Shown: positions 1 to 6,589 of the stretch, one piece after another
Position numbering within the stretch: the first letter of the stretch is position 1
How the letters are laid out: each line of letters opens with the position of its first letter
NCBI GenBank assembly: GCA_026225015.1
Contig: JAMFRY010000020.1
Span: 1-9,514 of the forward strand
Source: Alphaproteobacteria bacterium
GTDB taxonomy: Bacteria; Pseudomonadota; Alphaproteobacteria; Acetobacterales; Acetobacteraceae
Reading direction: 5' to 3'
Length of the DNA: 9,514 nt
Program-made: the position numbers and the translations under genes
Notes under the pieces: model-generated
Told to the model about the DNA's origin: nothing
Databases searched by the model: none
Seen by the model: the letters and a program-made list of their open reading frames with translations, nothing else

Positions 1-1571
1 GGACTTTGGCATTGTTGTTTGTTTTTGCAGCCGGAAGCGCGTCTGCGCAGATTCGCACGACTAAGAGCGTCCAGATCCAGGGCCAAATCACCGGCGGCGA
101 GCAGCAGTTTCTTGGTATTCCTTTTGCGGCGCCTCCGGTGGGGTCATTGCGTTGGCGTCCGCCGGCGCCGCCGATTTCTTGGCAAGGCGTGCGTCAGGCC
201 ACCGCTTATGGCAATCACTGCCCGCAGCTCGGCGATCTTACGCCGAGCGAGGATTGCCTGACGATCAATGTTTTCGCGCCCTGCTTCGCGCTGCCAGGCG
301 CTAGGCTGCCGGTGCTGGTTTTTATTTCCGGCGGCGGGTTCGTTGCAGGCTCATCCTCCATGTACGATCCGACCACGCTTGCCGAAAAGGGCAATGTGAT
401 TGCGGTAACGTTCAATTACCGCATCGGCTATCTCGGATTTCTCGCGCATCCGGCGCTCAGTGCGGTCGATCCCAACCATATCTCCGGCAATTATGGTATC
501 CTCGACCAGCAGGCCGCGCTGAACTGGGTACGTAACAATATCGCCAGTTTTGGCGGCGATCCCCGCCAGATTACGGTGTTTGGCCAATCCGCCGGCGGGA
601 ACAGCGTCCTGGCGCAGTTAATCCTGAGGCATCCCGTGTCGTTGAAGGCGGCGATTGTCGAAAGCGGCGCGTTTGACACCAATTACCCGAGCCTTGCCCA
701 AGCCGAGGTCGCCGGCAAGAAAGCCGCCACCGCACTCGGCTGTCCGAGCCAGACCCTGAGCTGCCTGCAAGCGCTTTCGGTCGGCACCCTGTTGAATGCG
801 CTGAACCCGTTATCTGTTGTTTTCCCGCTCCCCATTTCCCCGGTTATTGACGGCGTCAATATTCCGAGCGGCCCGGCCGTAGCCTTTGCCTCCGGCAATT
901 TCGAGCGCGTGCCGGTCATCGATGGCAGCGCCCACGACGAATGGCGGTTGTTTATCGGCATCGGCAGGTTGTTTCTCACCCCGCCGCTGAGCGATTCCGG
1001 CTATGTATCAGATGTTCAAACAAATTTCAGCGCGAACGCCAGCAGCGTTTTGGCGGAATATCCGGTAGGCAATTACGCGATCCCCGATTACGCCTGGGCG
1101 GCGGTTGTGACGGATTACATGTTTGCCTGCAACGCGCATCTGCTAGACGCGCAATTGGCGAGATACACGACCGTATATGGCTATGAGATGAACGATCCAA
1201 ACGGGCCGGAGCCGGTGGGTCCGGGTATTCTGTTCTACACCTATGCCAGCGCCCATGGGACGGAGCTGGCATATCTGTTCCCGACGCTCTATGCCCCTAT
1301 TCTCACCCTCGGCCCGCCGAACCTGACTCTGGCGCAACAATTTATGGGCGACGCATTGCGGAATTACTGGCTCAACTTCGCCAAATACGGCACGCCGTTC
1401 GCGCCGCTGGCGCCGTCTTGGCCGCACTTCACCAATGCGGATCCGTATCTGCTCAGCTTCGTTCCGCCAGGCGAATCAACCGAAACCGGTTTCGTGAACG
1501 ACCACAAATGCACGTTTTGGGCGCCGCAATTGCTGCGACAGGCTGGCTTGCCGGCAAATGCGCCCTATTAG
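1..1571 (+). CDS. Secreted type-B carboxylesterase (5' end cut by window)
   Basis: Serine hydrolase of the carboxylesterase/lipase type-B family (alpha/beta-hydrolase fold), predicted to cleave carboxylic esters in the periplasm or outside the cell. Numbering from the TTG at 6, the protein begins with the hydrophobic end of a signal peptide and an ASA-Q cleavage site near residue 14, so the true start probably lies just outside the window; no stop precedes it. Family landmarks are complete: oxyanion-hole Gly run GGG at 109-111, EDC at 82-84, nucleophile Ser195 in FGQSAGG, acid Glu312 in the DE pair, and His417 in AHGTEL. The visible 521 residues are normal length for the family. The gene ends in TAG directly against the stop of the opposing transporter gene, with no spacer. 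Substrate is unknown; the nearby dehydrogenases suggest, without proof, a catabolic role. The family call is firm. Confidence 0.9.
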   Translation, partial: TLALLFVFAAGSASAQIRTTKSVQIQGQITGGEQQFLGIPFAAPPVGSLRWRPPAPPISWQGVRQATAYGNHCPQLGDLTPSEDCLTINVFAPCFALPGARLPVLVFISGGGFVAGSSSMYDPTTLAEKGNVIAVTFNYRIGYLGFLAHPALSAVDPNHISGNYGILDQQAALNWVRNNIASFGGDPRQITVFGQSAGGNSVLAQLILRHPVSLKAAIVESGAFDTNYPSLAQAEVAGKKAATALGCPSQTLSCLQALSVGTLLNALNPLSVVFPLPISPVIDGVNIPSGPAVAFASGNFERVPVIDGSAHDEWRLFIGIGRLFLTPPLSDSGYVSDVQTNFSANASSVLAEYPVGNYAIPDYAWAAVVTDYMFACNAHLLDAQLARYTTVYGYEMNDPNGPEPVGPGILFYTYASAHGTELAYLFPTLYAPILTLGPPNLTLAQQFMGDALRNYWLNFAKYGTPFAPLAPSWPHFTNADPYLLSFVPPGESTETGFVNDHKCTFWAPQLLRQAGLPANAPY

Positions 1572-2822
1572 CTAAAGCCAGATCACCAGCGCCAGCGCGG
1601 CGACCAGCGCCGGAGGCATGACCAGGAGCCCGATTTTCAGAAACCGCCAGGCGCTGACTTCGATCCCTTCTCGCCGTAGCGCCGTCAGCCATAGAATGGT
1701 TGCAAGCGAGCCTGTCACCGACAGATTCGGGCCGAGATCGACGCCAATCAGCAATGCCCCGGTGACGTGCGGGCTGATATGCCCGGCCTGGCTGGCGCTG
1801 CCGGCGATCAGCCCTACCGGCAGATTATTCATCAGGTTGCTGGCGAGCGCGACCGTGGCACCGGCAAACCAGGCTGTGGCGGCCGTGCCACTCGCCTGAC
1901 GCAATGGCGAGGACAGGGTCGCGATCAACCCGCTCTGTTGCAGCGCCTCCACCAGCACGAACAGCCCGGCGACGAGCGCCAGTACTCCCCACGAGATATG
2001 TTTGAGCAGCTTCCGGGGCGACGCGCGTTCGCGGATCAGCACGCAAGCGGCGGTGAGCATGCCGGCCGCTGCCGTGGGTAGTCCAAGCTTCTGGCCGAAT
2101 GTGGACGCGGCCAGTAGCACAATCGCGGTTGCGCCAATTCCCCAGGCCGCCATTTTCCCGCCCGGTTGCAGTTCCGGCAGCGCACCCTGCGTTGCAACAT
2201 CGCCCTGCAAAGCGTGGCGTTCAGCCCAGCGCAGCATGAAAAACGTCGCGGCGATCGCCGCCAGCGATGGCAGGGTGTAATGCGCCAGCCAGTCCGGCAG
2301 CTTTGGCATCGCGCTGTGGTAGACCACCAGATTCGCCGGGTTGGAGATCGGCAGAATGAACGACGCGGCATTGGCGATGAAGGCGCATACCAGGAGATAA
2401 GGCACGGGGTCCCGGAGTTTTGCCGCCCGCGTAGCGGCCGCCACTGCTGGGGTCAGCACAACCGCGGTTGCGTCATTGGACAGGAAGGCGGTGACGACAA
2501 TCCCGACCAGATAGATCAGCCCGAATAATCGCACCGCCGAGCCCCGGGCGCGCGCCACGGCCAACGCCGCTAGCCGGTCGAACAAACCGCGGGTGCGGGC
2601 GAGTTCGGCCAACAGCATCATGCCGGTGAGGAATAAAACCACATCAGCGCCGCGCGCGATGCCGCGCAGCGCCGTAGCAGGCGTGATGCAGCCCAGGATG
2701 AGCAGCAAGAAAGCCCCGCCGGCTGCCCACACCGCCTCCGGCAGGCCGGCCGGCCGCAAGATCACCCCGGCGATCGCCAGCGCCGAGACGGCCCAGATAA
2801 TATCGGCGCTTGACGTGGACAC
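1572..2822 (-). CDS. arsB: ArsB-type arsenite/anion efflux membrane protein
   Basis: Inner-membrane transporter of 416 residues, close to the usual ArsB length (about 430), hydrophobic throughout with roughly 11-12 membrane segments. The pseudo-repeat motifs of the ArsB/ion-transporter superfamily are clear: FLSNDATAVVLTP at 113-125, ISNPANLVV at 159-167, NLMNNLPVGL at 329-338 and VDLGPNLSVTGSLATILW at 361-378, the last very close to ArsB. ArsB exports arsenite or antimonite using the proton gradient, alone or with the ArsA ATPase. The start is GTG at 2822: an in-frame TAG sits two codons upstream, and GGAG lies six bases before the GTG. No arsR, arsC or arsA is in the window, so this is an orphan copy; another anion substrate within the superfamily is possible. 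It converges on the esterase and diverges from the CMD-family gene. Confidence 0.8.
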   Translation of the reverse strand: MSTSSADIIWAVSALAIAGVILRPAGLPEAVWAAGGAFLLLILGCITPATALRGIARGADVVLFLTGMMLLAELARTRGLFDRLAALAVARARGSAVRLFGLIYLVGIVVTAFLSNDATAVVLTPAVAAATRAAKLRDPVPYLLVCAFIANAASFILPISNPANLVVYHSAMPKLPDWLAHYTLPSLAAIAATFFMLRWAERHALQGDVATQGALPELQPGGKMAAWGIGATAIVLLAASTFGQKLGLPTAAAGMLTAACVLIRERASPRKLLKHISWGVLALVAGLFVLVEALQQSGLIATLSSPLRQASGTAATAWFAGATVALASNLMNNLPVGLIAGSASQAGHISPHVTGALLIGVDLGPNLSVTGSLATILWLTALRREGIEVSAWRFLKIGLLVMPPALVAALALVIWL

Positions 2823-2871
2823 GGGCTACTCCATCGGCTGCGATCGGCGTGAGGCCATTTGGGTCGATGGC

Positions 2872-2901
2872 TTGGCCCGGCGGCTAAACTCCACGTAAGA
2901 T
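2872..2901 (+). promoter_or_regulatory. Possible sigma70-like promoter of the CMD-family gene
   Basis: TTGGCC at 2872-2877 and TAAGAT at 2896-2901 are separated by 18 bases and lie 33 bases before the ATG at 2935, in the 112-bp gap between two divergent genes. Each hexamer matches the consensus at four of six positions. This is a visual match only. Confidence 0.3.
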
Positions 2902-2934
2902 GATGCGTGAAGACATATCTGAAAGGTCCGAAAA

Positions 2935-3576
2935 ATGCAGGGTTCAATCGTCACGGAGCGCAGCGGTTATGACAGCGAAGCGATCGCCGCCTGGGAGGCG
3001 GAAATTACCGGCAAGCCGCAGCGGATTCCGCCGATCCCCGAAAACGAACTGAACCCTGAAACCCTGGAGGTGGTGCTCAACATTCGCAGAACCGTGCGTG
3101 CGCCGATGGATGCGCCGATCCCGGATTATTGCCTTACCATCGCCAAGCATCCCGAGATTCTGCGCTGTCAGCTCGAAATGGGTATCGCGCTGTTCAAGGG
3201 CGCGCTGCCGGCGCGCGAGCGCGAGCTGGCGGTGTTGCGCATCGGCTGGTTGCTGCGCGCGCCATTTGAATGGGGCGAACATGTCGAAATTGGCAAACGC
3301 TGCGGCGTGACGGCAGAAGAGATCGAGCGCGTGATCATCGGCTCAACCGCGCCGGGCTGGAGCGAGCATGAGACGGCGATCCTGGTCGGCGTGGAAGAAT
3401 TGCTCTCCGAGCAATGCATTTCGGAGGCAACCTGGGCGAAGCTTGCGGCAAGCTGGAATGAGCAGCAGTTGATCGAATTTCCGATGATGGTCGGCCAGTA
3501 TGTCGCCACAGCACTCATCCAGAATACATTGCGGATTCGCCTGGAGCCGAATAACCCCGGCCTGACGCGTCGTTAA
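2935..3576 (+). CDS. Carboxymuconolactone decarboxylase (CMD/AhpD-fold) family protein
   Basis: Soluble, mostly helical protein of 213 residues. The CMD domain covers roughly residues 67-150: a helix with ARERELAVLRIGWLLRAPFEWGEH (written here only as its key residues R94-E97, E112, W113, H116), then GVTAEEIERV at 124-133. In AhpD and gamma-carboxymuconolactone decarboxylase this region carries Cys-x-x-Cys or Cys before the His; here Phe-Glu-Trp-Gly-Glu-His replaces it, so thiol peroxidase activity like AhpD is unlikely. This Cys-less EW..H subgroup is common in catabolic clusters but its reaction is not established. The ATG at 2935 follows AAAGG at 2922-2926 with eight bases of spacing. It is transcribed alone, divergent from the transporter and convergent with the SDR-SnoaL fusion, with two hairpins after its stop. 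Family call is good; function is open. Confidence 0.85.
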   Translation: MQGSIVTERSGYDSEAIAAWEAEITGKPQRIPPIPENELNPETLEVVLNIRRTVRAPMDAPIPDYCLTIAKHPEILRCQLEMGIALFKGALPARERELAVLRIGWLLRAPFEWGEHVEIGKRCGVTAEEIERVIIGSTAPGWSEHETAILVGVEELLSEQCISEATWAKLAASWNEQQLIEFPMMVGQYVATALIQNTLRIRLEPNNPGLTRR

Positions 3577-3579
3577 AAT

Positions 3580-3603
3580 CGCTCGAGTCGGGATATTCGA
3601 GCG
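3580..3603 (+). terminator. Short hairpin right after the CMD-family stop codon
   Basis: CGCTCGA at 3580-3586 and TCGAGCG at 3597-3603 form a perfect 7-bp stem with a 10-base loop, starting three bases after the TAA. There is no T-run behind it, so it may be only a 3'-end stabiliser or the first half of a double terminator with the next hairpin. Confidence 0.4.
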
Positions 3604-3632
3604 CCACTGCGCCAATTCAAAGAAGTCTTTTT

Positions 3633-3669
3633 GGTTCTTTTTCTTCAGAAAAAGAACCGCTTGTTTTTT
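3633..3669 (+). terminator. Probable rho-independent terminator
   Basis: GGTTCTTTTTC at 3633-3643 and GAAAAAGAACC at 3648-3658 form a perfect 11-bp stem with a TTCA loop. A six-T run at 3664-3669 follows after five bases, favouring termination of the plus-strand CMD-family gene. The stem has few G-C pairs and the T-run is slightly distant, so efficiency is uncertain. It sits in the 96-bp gap between two convergent genes and may also block read-through from the minus strand, although no T-run follows on that side. Confidence 0.6.
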
Positions 3670-3672
3670 GCT

Positions 3673-4944
3673 TCAGGCGGGTTTGCGGATGAATGTCTGA
3701 TTGCTGTCGAACAGCGCGATCAACCATTCGCCGTCGGCGCCGCGGCGGACCTTCATGCGGACATCGGCGACAGCCGCGGGGTCGGCATGATTGGTGCCGG
3801 TGGTCACGCTTGCGGTGGTGAAATAGACCAGCGTGAAGGTGATGGCGGCCTCATCCGCGGAATTGAAGGCGACGCGAAGATTGGAGAGCGCGTGGCGGTG
3901 GATCGGCACCCCGGCCGGCGTGGCCGAGAGCCGGGCCTGGCGGTCGGCATAGAATTGCACGACTTCCGCGCGGCTGGTGCGAATGCTGCCGCCGACATTA
4001 TAGCTGACATCTTCGGTGATCAGCGCGGCGATGTTGCGGCCGTTATCGATGTCGAGTTCGATGCCCCAGTCATTGATGAGCTGGTTGATCGCGGCGACGG
4101 AGACTGCCTGCTCGGCGGTGAATTTGGCCATGGGATTCCTTGTAGGTTTATTAAGTAATGCCGTTGGTGCGCCGGTATGTTCGGCGCCCATGCCGGAGAA
4201 GCCGATGCAATAGCCGCCATCCACCGGCAGGATGGTGCCGGTGATATAGGAGGCTTCGTCGGAAGCAAGAAACAAAGCAGCATTTGCGATTTCGCTTGAT
4301 AGCCCCCAGCGGTCGATGGGGATGCCAGGCAGCCGGCGTGTGCCGGGCGGCGGGGTGGGATATTTCAGCGAGGCGGGGTTCAGGCCAGTCCAGATGGTGC
4401 CGGGCGCGATGGCGTTGATTCGAATATTATAGTCGGCATAATCCAGCGCCGCGGAATTGGTGAGCTGGTTCACGCCGGCTTTGGCGGCGCCGTAAATGCT
4501 GTGGCCCTTCCAGCCGACCACGGCGGAGGCCGATGTGGTGTTCACGATAGCGCCGCCGCCGGTTTTCAGCATGGAAATCACGCCATATTTGATCCCGAAA
4601 AACACGCCGCGCAGATTGGTGGCGTGGACGCGGTCCCAGGCTTCGGTGGTTTGCTCATGCAATGGCGCCATGCCGCCGCCGAAACCGGCATTGTTGCAGA
4701 GAATATCCAGCCGGCCGAATTTATGCTCGGCCGCCGCGATCATGGCGACGATGTCCGCCTCTTGCGCGACATTGGCGTGCACAGCGATCGCTGCGTCTCC
4801 CAGCGACGCGGCGACATCCTTCTGCTTGCCGCTGATATCGGCGAGAACAAGCTTGGCGCCCTGGCCAGCGAACAACTCCGCCATCGCCTTGCCCATGCCG
4901 GAGCCGGCGCCGGTGATGACCGCAACCTTGCCGCTCAGCCGCAT
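3673..4944 (-). CDS. Short-chain dehydrogenase fused to a SnoaL/NTF2-like domain
   Basis: Two-domain protein of 423 residues. Residues 1-250 are a classical SDR: cofactor loop TGAGSGMG at 11-18, Asp36 after the second strand suggesting NAD(H), NNAG at 84-87, Asn110, Ser138, Tyr151 and Lys155 (YGAAK), PG at 181-182, and a VDGGY end at 241-245. It should oxidise or reduce an alcohol/ketone. A linker (about 250-271) leads to residues 272-423, a SnoaL-like NTF2-fold domain (polyketide cyclase, isomerase and hydratase relatives). The second domain begins with Met272 preceded by AAGGA, as if it had been its own gene; see the separate entry. The ATG at 4944 follows AGGGA at good spacing. The gene is divergent from a SnoaL-SDR operon. 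Fusion of these two families is unusual; a frameshift or sequencing error at the junction is possible. Domain calls are firm, substrate unknown. Confidence 0.85.
   Translation of the reverse strand: MRLSGKVAVITGAGSGMGKAMAELFAGQGAKLVLADISGKQKDVAASLGDAAIAVHANVAQEADIVAMIAAAEHKFGRLDILCNNAGFGGGMAPLHEQTTEAWDRVHATNLRGVFFGIKYGVISMLKTGGGAIVNTTSASAVVGWKGHSIYGAAKAGVNQLTNSAALDYADYNIRINAIAPGTIWTGLNPASLKYPTPPPGTRRLPGIPIDRWGLSSEIANAALFLASDEASYITGTILPVDGGYCIGFSGMGAEHTGAPTALLNKPTRNPMAKFTAEQAVSVAAINQLINDWGIELDIDNGRNIAALITEDVSYNVGGSIRTSRAEVVQFYADRQARLSATPAGVPIHRHALSNLRVAFNSADEAAITFTLVYFTTASVTTGTNHADPAAVADVRMKVRRGADGEWLIALFDSNQTFIRKPA
4129..4141 (-). promoter_or_regulatory. Internal ribosome binding site and start inside the SDR-SnoaL fusion
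   Basis: Reading the minus strand, AAGGA (4141-4137) is followed by five bases and ATG (4131-4129), in frame and exactly at the beginning of the SnoaL-like domain (Met272). Seven bases further upstream, TAATAA (4153-4148) lies one base out of the fused frame. Together these look like the end of an SDR gene and the start of a separate SnoaL gene. The site may allow separate translation of a 152-residue SnoaL protein in addition to the fusion. Confidence 0.5.
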
Positions 4945-4965
4945 CTCTCGTTTCCCTTATGCTGA

Positions 4966-4978
4966 TGCTACCTTAGCA
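4966..4978. promoter_or_regulatory. Small dyad in the divergent promoter region
   Basis: TGCTA-CCT-TAGCA is a perfect 5-bp dyad 22-34 bases upstream of the SDR-SnoaL start, with the symmetry extending imperfectly to GATG and CATC. Its placement where a minus-strand transcript would begin fits an operator, but the dyad is short and could be chance. Confidence 0.3.
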
Positions 4979-5007
4979 CATCTCCGCTGGCATTCTGGTC
5001 CTGTCAA
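4979..5007 (-). promoter_or_regulatory. Possible promoter of the SDR-SnoaL fusion gene
   Basis: A perfect TTGACA -35 hexamer lies on the minus strand at 5007-5002. At a 17-base spacing the -10 would be GAGATG (4984-4979), a poor match, so the -35 is the only strong element. The predicted transcript would begin inside the TGCTA/TAGCA dyad. Confidence 0.3.
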
Positions 5008-5010
5008 GCA

Positions 5011-5049
5011 ATGGCGTGTAGAGGCGCGTTATTGGGTTGGACACGCCAT
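5011..5049 (+). repeat. 9-bp perfect inverted repeat before the SnoaL-SDR operon
   Basis: ATGGCGTGT at 5011-5019 and ACACGCCAT at 5041-5049 are exact reverse complements separated by 21 bases. Arm centres are 30 bp apart, near three DNA turns, and the right arm ends two bases before the ribosome binding site of the SnoaL gene. It could be a paired operator for a regulator of the divergent genes or a leader hairpin limiting access to the ribosome binding site. The left arm lies three bases from the minus-strand TTGACA. Confidence 0.5.
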
Positions 5050-5061
5050 AGGGAGGAAAAC

Positions 5062-5637
5062 ATGGACGCCGAGCGGATGACGCGGTTGGAGCGGTTGCTC
5101 GACCGGCAGGAGATCATCGATTGCCTGACCCGCTTCAGCCGGGGCATGGACCGGTTTGATCGTGAGGTTTTTCTCTCGGCGTTTCATCCAGATGCCTGCA
5201 TCGCCGCCGGGCCGTTCGTGGGTGGGCCCGCCGAATGCTACGATTGGGCGACGCCGATGCACGAGGCCGGGCAGAAGGCGACGCACCATAATTTGCTCAA
5301 CGTCACCGTCGATTTCGACGGGGATACGGCGCATACGGAAACCTACTACCTGTTCGCCGGGCGCAACCGCGATGACAGCAACTGGCTCGCCGGCGGCCGC
5401 TATATCGATCGGTTCGATAAACGCGGCGGCGAATGGAAGATCGCGCTGCGGACCAACAGCATCGAATGGTCGGGCACGGCGCCGAGCACGGCATTGCCCT
5501 TTGCCGACGTGCCGGACATATTTGGCAACGGCGCGCCGGCCCGCGGCAAAGATGATCCTTCCTATCAGCGGCCGCTGGTCAATCGCAGGGCCAAAAATAA
5601 CCCAGGGCCAAAAATAACCCAGGAGGCTAGTCCATGA
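5062..5637 (+). CDS. SnoaL-like (NTF2-fold) protein
   Basis: Protein of 191 residues with a SnoaL-like domain of the SnoaL_4 type over about residues 8-135: an N-terminal helix pair (RLLDRQEIIDCLTRFSRGMDRFD region, key residues D14, D20, R24, D30, D33), FHPDA at 41-45, HHNLLNVTVDFDGDTAHTE around 75-93, and GGRYIDRF at 111-118 before GEWKI. Relatives include cyclases, isomerases, dehydratases and non-catalytic binders, so the reaction is not assigned. The ATG at 5062 is chosen because GGAGG at 5052-5056 precedes it at five bases; an in-frame ATG at 5011 has no such site and would place the inverted repeat inside the gene. The stop overlaps the next start as ATGA. The last residues are encoded by a 17-bp tandem duplication that changes the frame: with one copy the protein would end ...RRAKNNPGG. 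Confidence 0.85.
   Translation: MDAERMTRLERLLDRQEIIDCLTRFSRGMDRFDREVFLSAFHPDACIAAGPFVGGPAECYDWATPMHEAGQKATHHNLLNVTVDFDGDTAHTETYYLFAGRNRDDSNWLAGGRYIDRFDKRGGEWKIALRTNSIEWSGTAPSTALPFADVPDIFGNGAPARGKDDPSYQRPLVNRRAKNNPGPKITQEASP
5586..5619 (+). repeat. 17-bp tandem duplication at the 3' end of the SnoaL gene
   Basis: CAGGGCCAAAAATAACC occurs twice back to back (5586-5602 and 5603-5619), followed by CAGG, the beginning of a third copy that leads into the AGGAGG ribosome binding site (5621-5626) of the next gene. Seventeen is not a multiple of three, so the duplication shifts the reading frame. Confidence 0.9.
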
Positions 5638-6551
5638 CTGAGCGTAGATTTGACGGAAGAGTGGCCGTTATTACCGGCGCCGGCCGTGGTCTTGGGCGGG
5701 AATACGCGCTGCTGCTCGCGGCCAAGGGCGCCAAAGTGGTGGTGAACGATAACGGCAGTAGCATGAAGGGCTTTGATGCCGATGCGACGCCCGCCGGGGA
5801 AGTGGTGGCAGCGATCAAGGCGGCCGGCGGCGAGGCGGTGGCTTCCGCGGATTCGGTGGCGAGTGAGCAAGGCGGGGCGGCGATCATCCAGTCGGCGCTG
5901 GATCATTTCGGCAGGATCGACATCCTGATTCACAATGCCGGCAATGTGCGCTACGGCGCGCTGGACGAAATCCCCTACGAGGACTTCAAGGCCGTGCTGG
6001 ATGTGCATCTGCTGGGCGCCTTCCATGTGGTGCGGCCAGCTTTTCCTCTGATGAAGCAGGCCGGCTATGGGCGCATCGTGCTTACCGGCTCGATCGGCGG
6101 GATCTACGGCAATAACCGGGTGGTGAATTACGGCGTTTCCAAAGCCGGGATGATCGGGCTGAACAATGTCGCGGCGATCGAAGGCGAGGCGTTCAACGTG
6201 AAATGCAATATCATCGCGCCGGGGGCGGTGACGCGGATGGCGGAAGGGCTGGATACCACCATCTATCCGCCAATGGGGCCGGAACTGGTAGCGCCGGTGG
6301 TGGGCTGGCTGGCGCATGAATCCTGCTCGGTGACCGGCGAAATCTACGCCGCCATCGCCGGCCGGGTGGCGCAGATGTTTATCGCGGAGACCGAAGGGGT
6401 TTACCGGTCTTCCTGGACGATCGACGAAATAGCCAATGAGATTAAGGCCATACGCAACAAGGACAATTTATGGATATTACCGCCGGTGCCGCATGGTCAT
6501 CGCGAGCATCTCGTGCGCAGCTTTGAAATGGTTCGCAAGGGCATCACTTAA
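5634..6551 (+). CDS. Short-chain dehydrogenase, MFE-2 / (3R)-hydroxyacyl-CoA dehydrogenase-like
   Basis: SDR of 305 residues resembling the dehydrogenase part of peroxisomal multifunctional enzyme type 2 (HSD17B4), which oxidises (3R)-hydroxyacyl-CoA esters. Seen in the sequence: TGAGRGLG at 14-21 followed by REYA, Asp39 after the second strand (NAD preference), the long insert GSSMKGFDADATPA at 41-54 typical of this subgroup, HNAG at 100-103, TGSIGGIYGN with Ser153, NYGVSK with Tyr166 and Lys170, and AAIEGE at 180-185. The C-terminal 60 residues extend past the SDR core, as in MFE-2-like stand-alone proteins; no hydratase or SCP2 domain follows. AGGAGG at 5621-5626 precedes the ATG by seven bases, and the start overlaps the SnoaL stop, so the two are probably co-translated. 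A role in side-chain or ring beta-oxidation is inferred; a different alcohol substrate is possible. Confidence 0.87.
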   Translation: MTERRFDGRVAVITGAGRGLGREYALLLAAKGAKVVVNDNGSSMKGFDADATPAGEVVAAIKAAGGEAVASADSVASEQGGAAIIQSALDHFGRIDILIHNAGNVRYGALDEIPYEDFKAVLDVHLLGAFHVVRPAFPLMKQAGYGRIVLTGSIGGIYGNNRVVNYGVSKAGMIGLNNVAAIEGEAFNVKCNIIAPGAVTRMAEGLDTTIYPPMGPELVAPVVGWLAHESCSVTGEIYAAIAGRVAQMFIAETEGVYRSSWTIDEIANEIKAIRNKDNLWILPPVPHGHREHLVRSFEMVRKGIT

Positions 6552-6589
6552 CCGATACTGGAGCGCACCAAATATTTCGGCGATGCCCA

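Noticed and set aside
2832..2870. CCATCG/CGATGG inverted repeat in the transporter-CMD divergent gap
   Set aside because: Only six base pairs with a long spacer; easily chance in GC-rich DNA and not like known ArsR sites.
3631..4158. 175-codon plus-strand open frame under the SnoaL domain of the fusion
   Set aside because: Antisense shadow of a recognisable domain, beginning inside the terminator hairpin; composition rich in Gly, Asp and Ala without a family signature.
5011..5061. Upstream in-frame ATG for the SnoaL gene
   Set aside because: No ribosome binding site before 5011, and the ATG at 5062 has GGAGG at ideal spacing and begins where SnoaL-like homology begins.
5565..6317. 250-codon minus-strand open frame antisense to the MFE-2-like dehydrogenase
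   Set aside because: The plus-strand gene has all SDR motifs and a good ribosome binding site; the antisense frame is His/Arg-rich, as expected of a GC-rich shadow frame.
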